Below are positions 9,950 to 18,512 of a stretch of DNA of 57,641 bases, one piece after another. The notes beneath the pieces are model-generated. The model was not told the DNA's origin. It was given only the letters and a program-made list of their open reading frames with translations, and ran no database searches. How positions within the stretch are numbered: position 1 is the first letter of the stretch; each line of letters starts with the position of its first letter. The DNA comes from a bacterium (GTDB taxonomy: Bacteria > Chloroflexota > Dormibacteria > Aeolococcales > Bog-877), in contig JAJYWQ010000011.1 of the NCBI GenBank assembly GCA_021791415.1, forward strand, positions 1 to 57,641, read 5' to 3'. The position numbers and the translations under genes are program-made.

Positions 9950-12301
9950 ATGGGCACACCGGCAACTCCTCCGCCCCTGGGGGCGATGCACGCTGCCCCG
10001 CCCCGGCTCACGGCAGCGGAGGCCGAGGCGGTGGCGCTCAGTCACTTCGGCCGTCGCGGCCGGGCCTATCTCCTGCCGGGGGAACGGGACCAGAACTTCC
10101 GCCTGGAGGCGGATGGTGAACCGCCGCTTCTCCTCAAGGTGAGCAACCGGGGCGAGGACTGCGACGTGATCCGGATGCAGCTCCGAGCCTTGCGCCAGGT
10201 GGCCGCGGCGGACCCGGAGCTGCCGGTTCCCAGGGTGCTCCCGTCGGCAGAGGGCCCGGAGATGGTGGCGCTTCCGGGCGGCGAGGTGGCCCGAATGCTC
10301 ACCTACCTGCCCGGGAGCCAGCTCCGGCCCGTGGACCTGACCTCGGAGGGGCTCTACCAGATGGGGAGGACCTCGGGCCGGTTGGGACACGCTCTGCGCG
10401 GCTTCTTCGACCCCGCGGCGGACCAGTCCATCCTCTGGAACCCCCGCCGGGTGGGGGAGGTGCGGCCCCTGCTCAGCTGGGTGCCCGACTCGCGGCGACC
10501 CCTGGTCGAGCGCGCCCTGGACCGGAGTGAGCCGCGGGTGCTCATGGCGCTGCCGGCCCTCCGCTCCCAGGTCATCCACAACGACCTCTCGTTCAGCAAC
10601 CTGACCTTCGAGGACTCATCCAAGATCAGCGGGATCCTGGACTTCGGCGACATGTGCCACACCGCCCTGGTCTCCGACCTCGCCGTTACCTGCGAGTCCA
10701 TCCTGGAGCTTCCCCGCGGGTTCGACGCCCTGGCCGTCGTGGCCTCGGGCTTCCAGGCGGTCACCCCGTTGGAGCCGGAGGAGGTGGAGCTCATCCCCGA
10801 CCTCCTGCTGGCCCGCTGGGCCACGCTCATCGCCGTATCCGCCTGGCGCCAGGTGGCGTTCCCCGAGACCTCGGCATACGTCGGGGGCTGGCAGCATGGG
10901 CCGTTGCAGCTGCTCTCCCAGGTGGAGCAGCTTGGAGAGGACCGCTGGCGGCGGCTGGTGCGCAACTCGGTCCGCGGTGCCCTCTCCCTCTCCCCGGGTG
11001 GAGCGGAGCCGCTCCCTTCGGCCGAGCTTGTGGAAGCCCGCCAAAGGCTCCTGGGACCGGCGCTCTCGCCGCTCTCATATTCCACCCCTCTCCAGCCCGT
11101 GAGCGGGGAGGGCGCCCTGCTCTTCGACCGGGACGGCACGGAGTACCTGGACGCCTACAACAACGTGCCGGTCCTGGGCCACGCCCACCCCGCGGTGGCC
11201 CGGGCGGTGGCGTCCCAGACCGCAGTCCTCAACACCAACACCAGGTATCTCTACCGCCCGGTGCTGGAGCTGGCGGAGCAGCTGGTGGCCACGATGCCAC
11301 CCGGCCTGGACACCGTGCTCTTCGTCAACTCCGGGAGTGAGGCGAACGATCTGGCCTGGCGGCTGGCCCGGGCCTTCACCGGCGGGGGAGGGGCCGTGGT
11401 CACCCGCCACGCGTACCACGGGATGACCAGTGCGGTGGCCGACTTCTCACCGGATGAGTGGCACATTCCCATCGCCCCTCCCCACGTGGCCATGGTGGAC
11501 GCCCCGGACGGGTATCGCGGCCCTCACCGGCGCGAGCGGCCGGGCTGGACCGATGGCTACCTCGCCCAGCTCGACGCCGCCGTCGTGGAGCTGGCCAGCC
11601 GAGGCCTGGCGCCCGCCGCGCTGCTGGTCGATCCGGCCTTCACCAGCGAGGGAGTGCTGCACGCCCCGCCCGGCTACCTGCGGGCTTTGTTCAAGCGCTG
11701 GCAGGACGCGGGCGGGCTGGTGGTCGCCGACGAGGTCCAGACCGGCTACGGGCGGCTGGGATCGTATCTCTGGGGGTTTGCCCGGCACGGCGCGCTCCCC
11801 GACCTGGTGACCCTGGGAAAGCCCATGGGCAACGGCTATCCCATCGGAGCCGTGGTGACCAGGGCCGAGGTAGTGGAGGCTCTGGCCGAGAAGACCGAGT
11901 GGTTCAGCACCTTCGGTGGCAACCCGGTGGCCTCGATGGCGGGCCTCGCGGTGCTCGGGGAGGCCAGACGGCCGGAGTTCCTGGACCGGGTCGAGGAGCT
12001 GGGGGGCCGCTTGGGGGGCACCCTGCGCGCCCTCGGTGAGCGCCACCCGTCAATCGGGGACGTGCGCCGGCTGGGCCTTTTGGCGGGGGTGGAGCTGGTC
12101 CGGAGCCCGGAGAGCCGTGCCCCCTTCCCCGAGCTGGCCGCCCGGGTGGTGGAGAGCATGCGCCGTGACGGGGTCCTGGTGGGCCGCACCGGCAGGGATG
12201 GCAACGTCATCAAGATCCGGCCGCCCCTGGTGGTCTCGTCGCAGCAGCTGGAGTTGATCTCCGTCGCCCTCGGCCGGGCCCTGGACTCCGAGTCCTCCTG
12301 A
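9950..12301 (+). CDS. Fusion: APH-fold kinase + class III PLP enzyme (hydroxylysine kinase/phospholyase-like)
   Basis: This 783-residue protein has two domains. Residues 1-350 are an aminoglycoside-phosphotransferase/homoserine-kinase-like kinase with catalytic HNDLSFSNLTF and metal motif LDFGD. Residues 370-783 are a class III aminotransferase-fold PLP enzyme with NSGSEAND, the Asp of VVADEVQTGYGR and the PLP Lys in TLGKPMGNGYP. The architecture matches the known pairing of hydroxylysine kinase with 5-phosphohydroxylysine (or ethanolamine-phosphate) phospholyase: phosphorylate an amino alcohol, then eliminate phosphate and ammonia to an aldehyde. The ATG at 9950 sits six bases after a TATATT box with no Shine-Dalgarno. 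A plain kinase/transaminase for another amino alcohol remains possible. Confidence 0.8.
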   Translation: MGTPATPPPLGAMHAAPPRLTAAEAEAVALSHFGRRGRAYLLPGERDQNFRLEADGEPPLLLKVSNRGEDCDVIRMQLRALRQVAAADPELPVPRVLPSAEGPEMVALPGGEVARMLTYLPGSQLRPVDLTSEGLYQMGRTSGRLGHALRGFFDPAADQSILWNPRRVGEVRPLLSWVPDSRRPLVERALDRSEPRVLMALPALRSQVIHNDLSFSNLTFEDSSKISGILDFGDMCHTALVSDLAVTCESILELPRGFDALAVVASGFQAVTPLEPEEVELIPDLLLARWATLIAVSAWRQVAFPETSAYVGGWQHGPLQLLSQVEQLGEDRWRRLVRNSVRGALSLSPGGAEPLPSAELVEARQRLLGPALSPLSYSTPLQPVSGEGALLFDRDGTEYLDAYNNVPVLGHAHPAVARAVASQTAVLNTNTRYLYRPVLELAEQLVATMPPGLDTVLFVNSGSEANDLAWRLARAFTGGGGAVVTRHAYHGMTSAVADFSPDEWHIPIAPPHVAMVDAPDGYRGPHRRERPGWTDGYLAQLDAAVVELASRGLAPAALLVDPAFTSEGVLHAPPGYLRALFKRWQDAGGLVVADEVQTGYGRLGSYLWGFARHGALPDLVTLGKPMGNGYPIGAVVTRAEVVEALAEKTEWFSTFGGNPVASMAGLAVLGEARRPEFLDRVEELGGRLGGTLRALGERHPSIGDVRRLGLLAGVELVRSPESRAPFPELAARVVESMRRDGVLVGRTGRDGNVIKIRPPLVVSSQQLELISVALGRALDSESS

Positions 12302-12312
12302 CCGGGGCTCGC

Positions 12313-13200
12313 GTGACACGGCAGCAGGAGGGAGAAGAGGCAGCGCCGGGCGAGAGCGGCACCCGGTCGCGGCCCAGGGACCGCAGAGAGGCAGCCCGGG
12401 GCCAGTTGCGGGCGCTGGTGGCCCTTCTGGGCCAGGCCCGCGAGCGCTGGGCAGCCAGCCGGTCGCTCCGCCGTTCCTTCGCCTTCTGGGCCGCCCTCGG
12501 CCTGCTGCTGGGCTTGGCCTCGGGACTGGGGGCGGGGATCGTCGGGTCACGGGCCGACCTGGGGGTGGTCCTCGCGCTCGTCTGGTGGCTGCTGACGACC
12601 GCCGCGCTCTTCCTGGGGCTGGGCCTCGCCGTCTCCTACCCGGCCCGCCGCCCGCTGCCCGGACTTGGCCTCCCCAACGGCCTCACCGCCGTTCGTGCCT
12701 ACATGGCGCTGCCGATCATCCTCTTCGCCACCCTGCCCGGCCAGTACCTGGCCCGGGACCTCTTCCTCTGCGCCGCGGCTCCGGTGGCTTTGCTCGATGC
12801 GCTGGACGGCTGGGTCGCCCGCACCTTCGGCCCGGTCAGCTTACTTGGACGCGCCCTGGACCCGATCATGGACGCCACCTTCTTCTCGCTCGCCGCGGTG
12901 GGCTGCCTCTGGCTGGGGCTGGCCCCGCTTTGGCTGGTCCTGCTGGTGGTGGTCCGGTACGCGCTTCCGGCCCTCGGCTTCCTGCTCCTGTACCCCTGGC
13001 TGCCACGCCGACCGGACATGGTGGCAACCCGATTCGGCAAGGTGAACACCTTCGCTGGCGGCGTCGCCCTGGCGGGCTCGTCCCTGCTGGTGCTGGCTGG
13101 GATGCCGACCCTCCTCTTCGACCTGGTGCTGGGGGTGATCCTGGGGGCGACCGCGGCCGGCCAGGTGGTGAGCCTGGCCCGGCGCACCCTCGCCGCCTGA
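12313..13200 (+). CDS. CDP-alcohol phosphatidyltransferase family membrane protein
   Basis: The 295-residue protein contains an intact CDP-alcohol phosphotransferase signature, D-G-x2-A-R-x8-G-x3-D-x3-D, within DALDGWVARTFG and the following DPIMDA. There are roughly eight hydrophobic segments and a charged N-terminus of about 55 residues. The family transfers a phosphoalcohol head group from a CDP-alcohol at the membrane. The head group is not identifiable. It starts with GTG 11 bases after the kinase-phospholyase fusion, so co-transcription is likely; a link to ethanolamine- or inositol-phospholipid turnover is only inference. Confidence 0.8.
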   Translation: MTRQQEGEEAAPGESGTRSRPRDRREAARGQLRALVALLGQARERWAASRSLRRSFAFWAALGLLLGLASGLGAGIVGSRADLGVVLALVWWLLTTAALFLGLGLAVSYPARRPLPGLGLPNGLTAVRAYMALPIILFATLPGQYLARDLFLCAAAPVALLDALDGWVARTFGPVSLLGRALDPIMDATFFSLAAVGCLWLGLAPLWLVLLVVVRYALPALGFLLLYPWLPRRPDMVATRFGKVNTFAGGVALAGSSLLVLAGMPTLLFDLVLGVILGATAAGQVVSLARRTLAA

Positions 13201-13392
13201 GGCGGCCCGCCTCCCCCGGATCGAGGCCACCACCCGGCCCGGGCACGCTCCAGCCGGCGCCGGACCAACTGCGGGCCTCGATGGCCGCCAGAGGTCTGGC
13301 TCCGATGACCTATGCCTCCAGTTCAGGCCGGGGCCACCTCGCCGAAGGCCGGGGTTCAGGGGACCCAGGCTGGATCCGCCAGGCGTGCCAGG

Positions 13393-14493
13393 TCAGCTGC
13401 GGCTGATCTCCACGATCGCCTCCGGGGCGACCAGCCAGTGGAGCGCGGCATGGGCTGGGCCCAGCAGGGTGCCCATCTGCCCGCACTGGAAGAGCCTCCG
13501 GTAGGCCCGGCGGACCGTGGCCTCCGCCAGATGCACCACCCCTCCCATGACGGCGAAGGGGAGGAGTTGGAAGTCCACGAAGAGGGCCATGGCGGCGGCC
13601 ACGCCGGCCGGCACGTGGAACTGGATCAGCAGGAAGACCAGCAGCCCCTCTCTGAGCCCGATCCCATTGGCCGAGATGGGGACGAAGGTGACCAGGAGAG
13701 CTACGGGCAGGGCGACGGCGAACACACCCCAGGGGATGTTGTAGCCCAGGGCCCGGCTGAAGGCCTCCATGGAGAGCAGGTTCAACCCCCATCCGACGCC
13801 ACCTGCCGCGACGGAGAGCAGGACGGCCCGGGGCACTCCGCGGAAGTGGCCCAGCGCCCGGAGGAACCCGCCCATCCGCTCAGAGAGCTGGTGGGAGAGC
13901 CAGGAGCCGTGCGACCGGTCATGGCCGCGCAGCCGGGCGAAAACCTTCTCGGCCACCAGGGCGAGCCCCCAGGCCACCAGCATGGCGCCGCTGAAAGCGG
14001 CAAACCCCACCACGTCGGTGGTGTGGAAGACGGCCGAGCTGAGCAGGGCGCCGCAGAGTCCCCAGAGCGCCATCCCCAGGGTGCCGGCCATGCGGCTGCC
14101 GACCAAAGAGGCGATGACCGGCCCGTGCCCCACCGACCGGCCAACCTGCACCGCACGGACGGCGTCGCTGCCCACTCCCGCGGGCAGGACCTGGTTGATG
14201 AAGAGCCCCTTCATGTACCAGGCACCGAGGTAGTGCCAGCCGATCCGCTTGCCCACGCCCCGGAGCAGCGCCCCCCACTCCACGATGCTGGCGACCACGG
14301 AGAGGCCGGCCAGGGCCATGGCCAGGAGTGCCCACTGCCAGCGCAAATGGGAGAAGCGGGAAATGGCCGCCCCGAGGTCCACCGAGTGGACGAAGATGGC
14401 GAAGGCCAGCACTGTGACCGCGACCCGGAGACCAGGGTGTTTCAGCGCCCCTCGGGCCCGCCTGAGCCAACGCGACCGGTCACCGATGACCAC
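13393..14493 (-). CDS. LPG-synthase-TM / flippase-like integral membrane protein (UPF0104 type)
   Basis: The 366-residue polytopic protein has family hallmarks PAGVGSDAVRA near residue 105 and ISANGIGLREG near 255. These are typical of the flippase-like half of lysylphosphatidylglycerol synthases and of the stand-alone family thought to move lipid-linked substrates. No synthetase domain is attached. The GTG at 14493 follows a TATGCT box by eight bases on the minus strand, divergent from the glycosyltransferase at 14582. Association with the polysaccharide locus is inferred from this shared intergenic region. Confidence 0.8.
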   Translation of the reverse strand: MVIGDRSRWLRRARGALKHPGLRVAVTVLAFAIFVHSVDLGAAISRFSHLRWQWALLAMALAGLSVVASIVEWGALLRGVGKRIGWHYLGAWYMKGLFINQVLPAGVGSDAVRAVQVGRSVGHGPVIASLVGSRMAGTLGMALWGLCGALLSSAVFHTTDVVGFAAFSGAMLVAWGLALVAEKVFARLRGHDRSHGSWLSHQLSERMGGFLRALGHFRGVPRAVLLSVAAGGVGWGLNLLSMEAFSRALGYNIPWGVFAVALPVALLVTFVPISANGIGLREGLLVFLLIQFHVPAGVAAAMALFVDFQLLPFAVMGGVVHLAEATVRRAYRRLFQCGQMGTLLGPAHAALHWLVAPEAIVEISRS

Positions 14494-14501
14494 GGTCGCG
14501 C

Positions 14502-14507
14502 AGCATA
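14502..14507 (-). promoter_or_regulatory. -10 box TATGCT (leaderless, flippase-like gene)
   Basis: On the minus strand TATGCT is followed by eight bases and then the GTG at 14493. There is no Shine-Dalgarno. It is back-to-back with the forward promoter at 14569-14574. Confidence 0.5.
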
Positions 14508-14568
14508 CCGCACCAGGCTGGGAGCCGCCTGTGACGTCATTTCTTCGTGTCAGGATCGACCTTCGCTA

Positions 14569-14574
14569 TAGGAT
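14569..14574 (+). promoter_or_regulatory. -10 box TAGGAT (leaderless, membrane glycosyltransferase)
   Basis: TAGGAT, within TATAGGAT, ends seven bases before the GTG at 14582. No Shine-Dalgarno lies between. Confidence 0.5.
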
Positions 14575-14581
14575 CGGAGCC

Positions 14582-16183
14582 GTGAGCCAGACCCCGGTGC
14601 TCGACTCCACTCCCGAGGCCGTCCCCAGGATCGGGGTCCTGCCGGGGTACGTCCCCCCGGAGCGGATGTCGAGGCGTGCCCCTAGTGCACCCGGCTGGAG
14701 GCAGCGGCTCTGGGAGATGGCTCCCGGGGCGACTGTGTGGCTGTGCCTCCTGGGACCGCTGGCGGTGGGCTTCCTGATCACCTTCGCCAACTTCCAATAC
14801 CTCTGGATCCTGGGCGCCTTCGCGGTGGTCCTGGACCTCTACTGGCTGGTGAAGCTGGTCCACACCTTCCGCTACGTGCTGCGTGGCATCCAACTTTTGG
14901 AGGAGGCCCAGCGCATCCACTGGGGGGCCCGCCTCGACCGCCTGGAGCCCCGGTCCGGTGGACCGGACCCGCACGCCTTGGTCCACGCGGTGCTGATCCC
15001 CACCTACACCGAGAAGTACGAGACGTTGCGGGCCACAGTGGGGGCGCTGGCCGAGTCCGACTATCCCAGCCATCTCCGGATCGTGGCGGTCATCACCCGG
15101 GAGACCGACCTCCAGGGCTGCCGCAACGTGGCCCGCCTCCAGGAGGAGCTGGGGGACAGGTTCCTCGCCTTCTGGCACATCAAGGACCCGCTGCTTCCGG
15201 GGATCGTGGTGGGGAAGTCGGCGGCCATGGCCTACGGGGGCCCGGTCCTGCACAGGGCGCTCTTGGGGCTGGGGCTGGACCCGGACCAGGTGATCGTCAC
15301 CGACCTGGACTCCGACTACCGGGTCCACCCCCAGTACTTCAACTACATCAGCTACCAGTACAGCCTGGACCCCGAGCGGGCCACGACCATCTGGCAGCCG
15401 GTGCCCATCTTCCTCAACAACCTCTGGCGGGTTCCGGCGGCGGTGCGGTCGATGGCCACCCTGGCGACCCAGTGGCAGCTCTACCTGCATCAGCACCCCA
15501 AGCGGCTGGTGATGTTCTCGGCCTACTCCATGTCACTGCGACTGCTTTCCGAGGTGGGTTTCTGGGACGACGACGTGATCCCCGAGGACTCCCGCTTCTA
15601 CTGGAAGGCGTTCTTCGTGTACGGGGAGCGGCTGCGGGTGAGGGGAGCCTTCCTCCCCATGTACGGGGACGCGCCCCGGGCGGCGGACTACGGAACCACC
15701 CTGGTCAGCCAGTACGAGCAGATCAAGCGCTGGGCTTGGGGGGTGACCGACATCCCCTACGTCGCTGCGCGCATGACCCAGCATCGGGAGATCCCGCTCC
15801 GGATCCGGCTGGATCGCTTCCGGCTGCTCATCTTCAACCACCTGAGCTGGGCCACCGTCCCCCTTCTGATCCTGGTTTCCGGCACCCTCCCTTCCCTGTT
15901 CAACTACGACTACGCCCTCTCCACCACCGGGGCGCTGCTGGAGACGGTGGGAAGCCTGATCCTCCAGGTCACCCTGCTCAACATCCTGGCGGTGGCGGTC
16001 CTGGACAACCGGCTCCAGCCCCGGCCGCCGGAGTGGAGTTGGTGGCGCCGCCGGTTCGCCGACCTGCAGACCCTTATGTACCCGGTGGTCTTCGTGGTCC
16101 TCAGCGTCCTCCCGGCGCTGGAGGCCCAGACCCGGCTGCTCTTCGGGTCCCACCTGGAGTACCGGGTCACCGAGAAGCACTGA
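14582..16183 (+). CDS. Membrane-bound family 2 glycosyltransferase (cellulose-synthase-like)
   Basis: From the GTG at 14582 the product is 533 residues. Two N-terminal membrane segments (about 50-100) precede a cytoplasmic GT-A domain with the first Asp region after TYTEKYE, the DxD-type VTDLDSD, a PEDSRFYWK segment and QIKRWAWG, the Q-x2-R-W motif of processive GT2 enzymes. Three or four C-terminal membrane segments follow. Such proteins polymerise or transfer sugars across the membrane. It stands at the head of the polysaccharide locus and is divergent from the flippase-like gene. The start is set by the -10 box seven bases upstream; the frame is open further upstream but unconserved. Confidence 0.85.
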   Translation: MSQTPVLDSTPEAVPRIGVLPGYVPPERMSRRAPSAPGWRQRLWEMAPGATVWLCLLGPLAVGFLITFANFQYLWILGAFAVVLDLYWLVKLVHTFRYVLRGIQLLEEAQRIHWGARLDRLEPRSGGPDPHALVHAVLIPTYTEKYETLRATVGALAESDYPSHLRIVAVITRETDLQGCRNVARLQEELGDRFLAFWHIKDPLLPGIVVGKSAAMAYGGPVLHRALLGLGLDPDQVIVTDLDSDYRVHPQYFNYISYQYSLDPERATTIWQPVPIFLNNLWRVPAAVRSMATLATQWQLYLHQHPKRLVMFSAYSMSLRLLSEVGFWDDDVIPEDSRFYWKAFFVYGERLRVRGAFLPMYGDAPRAADYGTTLVSQYEQIKRWAWGVTDIPYVAARMTQHREIPLRIRLDRFRLLIFNHLSWATVPLLILVSGTLPSLFNYDYALSTTGALLETVGSLILQVTLLNILAVAVLDNRLQPRPPEWSWWRRRFADLQTLMYPVVFVVLSVLPALEAQTRLLFGSHLEYRVTEKH

Positions 16184-16193
16184 CCCCCCTCGG

Positions 16194-16199
16194 TACAAT
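16194..16199 (+). promoter_or_regulatory. -10 box TACAAT (leaderless, trpS)
   Basis: TACAAT ends six bases before the ATG at 16206, with no Shine-Dalgarno between. The box starts 11 bases after the preceding stop codon. Confidence 0.65.
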
Positions 16200-16205
16200 C
16201 TGAGA

Positions 16206-17204
16206 ATGGCCGACCGCCCGGTGGTGTTCAGCGGGATGCAGCCGGACGGGGTCCTGCACCTGGGCAACCTGCTGGGGGCGCTCCGCCCCTGGGTCCAGGA
16301 GCAGTCGCTCTACCGCAACTACTTCTGCGTCGTCGACCTCCACGCCCTAACCCGCCAGGAGCCGCGCGACCTCGCCCAGAAGACGCGCGAGGTGGCGGCG
16401 CTCTACCTGGCGGCGGGCATCGACCCAGAGCAGTCCACGCTCTTGGTCCAGTCGCACGTGCCCGAGCACGCCGAGCTGGCCTGGATCCTGGGCTGCTTCA
16501 CGCCGATGGGCTGGCTGGAGCGGATGACCCAGTTCAAGGACCGCTCCCGCAAGCTCTCGTCCGAGCGGATAGGGTCCGGACTCTTCAGCTACCCGGTGCT
16601 GATGGCGGCCGACATCCTCCTCTACAAGACCGACCTGGTGCCGGTGGGGGAGGACCAGCGTCAGCATCTGGAGCTGACCCGCAACCTGGCGCTCAGGGTC
16701 AACCGCATCCTCGGCGACACCTTCGTGATCCCCCGGGCCAAGATCGGGTCGATCGGGGCGCGGGTGATGGCCCTTGACGACCCCTCCAGCAAGATGAGCA
16801 AGAGCGCGGACTCCGAGGCCGGCCGGATCGGCCTACTTGACCCTCCGGACCGGGTGCGGGCCAAGTTTCGTCGGGCCACCACCGACAGCGGGACCGCGGT
16901 CGACCTGGAGACTGCCTCTCCCGGGGTGCAGAACCTCCTGGAGATCTATCGCAGCCTCACCGGGGCCGGCGAGCGGGAGCTGGCCGAGGTCTTTCAGGGC
17001 AAGGGCTACGGACGGCTCAAGGAGGTGGTGGCGGACGTCGTGATCCAGGAGCTCGAGCCGATCCAGCGACGCTGCCACGACCTTCTCCAAGATCCCGTCG
17101 CGCTCGACCGGCTGCTCGCGGACGGCGCCGCCCGGGCGCGGGGGAGTGCTGGGGCCACCATGGCCCAGGTGCGCCAGCGGCTGGGGATGCTGCCGGCCCG
17201 CTGA
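16206..17204 (+). CDS. trpS: Tryptophanyl-tRNA synthetase
   Basis: The 332-residue class I synthetase shows SGMQPDG with HLGN (HIGH box) near residue 20 and SKMSKSADS (KMSKS) near 198. Length is typical of bacterial TrpRS. It charges tRNA-Trp in the cytoplasm. The ATG is supported by the TACAAT box six bases upstream and by the conserved N-terminus. It sits between a membrane glycosyltransferase and a Wzy-like gene, each of which has its own promoter, so trpS is probably transcribed independently. Confidence 0.95.
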   Translation: MADRPVVFSGMQPDGVLHLGNLLGALRPWVQEQSLYRNYFCVVDLHALTRQEPRDLAQKTREVAALYLAAGIDPEQSTLLVQSHVPEHAELAWILGCFTPMGWLERMTQFKDRSRKLSSERIGSGLFSYPVLMAADILLYKTDLVPVGEDQRQHLELTRNLALRVNRILGDTFVIPRAKIGSIGARVMALDDPSSKMSKSADSEAGRIGLLDPPDRVRAKFRRATTDSGTAVDLETASPGVQNLLEIYRSLTGAGERELAEVFQGKGYGRLKEVVADVVIQELEPIQRRCHDLLQDPVALDRLLADGAARARGSAGATMAQVRQRLGMLPAR

Positions 17205-17250
17205 CACCACCGCGCCTCGCTCCGGCGGGGGCGGGGTGGGGGCCGGGACC

Positions 17251-17256
17251 TATAAT
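17251..17256 (+). promoter_or_regulatory. -10 box TATAAT (leaderless, Wzy-like gene)
   Basis: A perfect TATAAT ends seven bases before the ATG at 17264. No Shine-Dalgarno is present and no -35 is evident. Confidence 0.65.
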
Positions 17257-17263
17257 CCCGCCG

Positions 17264-18502
17264 ATGCGGTGGAGTCGTGCTGGCGTCTTTCTAACCGCCG
17301 CCGCCCTTCCCGCCTACGTGCTGCGGGGCAGCCTCCTGGGGAAGCTGCCCTTCACCGGGCTGGAGGTGGTGCTGGCGCTCACCGTGCTGGCGTTCGCCAT
17401 CGAGAGCTGGCGTCAGCGCCGCATGCCCCACCTGGACACCCCCTTCACCGTCCTCATCTTGGTGCTCCTGGTGGCCACGGCGATCGCGGTGGCCGTCAGC
17501 CCGGAGAAGAAGGACGCCCTGGGGATCGCCAAGGCCTACATCGTGGAGCCGGTCATCTACTTCTTCGTCGCGGTCAACGTGCTGCGCTCCAGCTGGGACT
17601 GGGAGCGGCTCGCCTACGGGCTGTATGTCAGCGGCACGGTGGTGGCGGTGTCCCAGTTCGTGGCCCTGGGAAGGGCCCTCCAGGCCCACACCCTCAACCT
17701 CAACGTCGCCCCCCCGGTGCCGACCTGGCTCTGGACGAACAACAACTTTGGGGGGATCTTCCTCGACCCCCTGGTTGGTCTGGCCCTGGGACTGGCCCTG
17801 TTCGGGGGCACCCGCCACCCCAGGGTCCACTGGGCCATGCTGGTCCTGCTCGGGGCGGGCGACGTCCTCACCCTGAGCCGGGGGTCCTGGCTGGCGCTGG
17901 TGGGGATCTCCCTCTTGGCGGCGGCGATCCATCCGCGGCGCCGCCAGCTGGTCCTGGCCTGGGCGGCCCTGGCGGTGGTGGCGCTCCTCCTGCCTCCCAT
18001 CCGCCACCGGGTGGAGAACGAGCTCAATCCGAACAACCCGGCCAACTCCATGGTGAGTCGGGTCCACCTCTGGCACGCCACCCTGGACCTGATCCTGGCC
18101 CACCCGTTCCAGGGCTCCGGGCTGGCCAACTACCAGCAGGAGATCGGGCCCTATCGCGCCCAGCTCCACGACGTCATCCACCAGACCCACGTCTACCCCG
18201 ACCAGCTCGAGCTGGACTTCTGGGTCGAGCTGGGGGTGATGGGTCTGATCTTCCTGGTGGGCTTCTTCGTCGAGGTGGGGCGCTATCTCCTTCCCGTGCT
18301 CCGGGCGGGCCCGATGGCCCAGCCGTGGGCCGCGTCGCTGGTCCTCGGCTGGACGGCCATCGTGATCCATGGCCTGGTGGACAGTCCGTACTGGAAGAAC
18401 GACCTCTCGGTGGAGTGGTGGGCCCTGGCTGCGCTTCTGGTGGTGGCAGTGGTCCCGGCCGCCCGGCAACTGCGGCTGCGCCGACCCCCAGCCCGCGCCT
18501 GA
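17264..18502 (+). CDS. O-antigen ligase / Wzy-type polymerase family membrane protein
   Basis: The 412-residue protein has about ten to twelve membrane segments and the Wzy_C-type pattern in its large periplasmic loop: SRGSWLALVG, then SRVHLWHATLDLILAHPF-GSGLANY near residues 265-290. The family joins or polymerises lipid-linked glycan units outside the membrane. It is followed after 10 bases by a flippase gene, then by the priming transferase and rhamnose genes, so it belongs to the polysaccharide operon. Ligase and polymerase cannot be separated from sequence alone. Confidence 0.8.
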   Translation: MRWSRAGVFLTAAALPAYVLRGSLLGKLPFTGLEVVLALTVLAFAIESWRQRRMPHLDTPFTVLILVLLVATAIAVAVSPEKKDALGIAKAYIVEPVIYFFVAVNVLRSSWDWERLAYGLYVSGTVVAVSQFVALGRALQAHTLNLNVAPPVPTWLWTNNNFGGIFLDPLVGLALGLALFGGTRHPRVHWAMLVLLGAGDVLTLSRGSWLALVGISLLAAAIHPRRRQLVLAWAALAVVALLLPPIRHRVENELNPNNPANSMVSRVHLWHATLDLILAHPFQGSGLANYQQEIGPYRAQLHDVIHQTHVYPDQLELDFWVELGVMGLIFLVGFFVEVGRYLLPVLRAGPMAQPWAASLVLGWTAIVIHGLVDSPYWKNDLSVEWWALAALLVVAVVPAARQLRLRRPPARA

Positions 18503-18512
18503 GCGGGGCGGC

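Noticed and set aside
9302-10579. Extended pncA reading frame starting near 10.58 kb
   Set aside because: The extension overlaps the kinase domain on the other strand and has no homology; the ATG at 9904 has a Shine-Dalgarno and matches family length.
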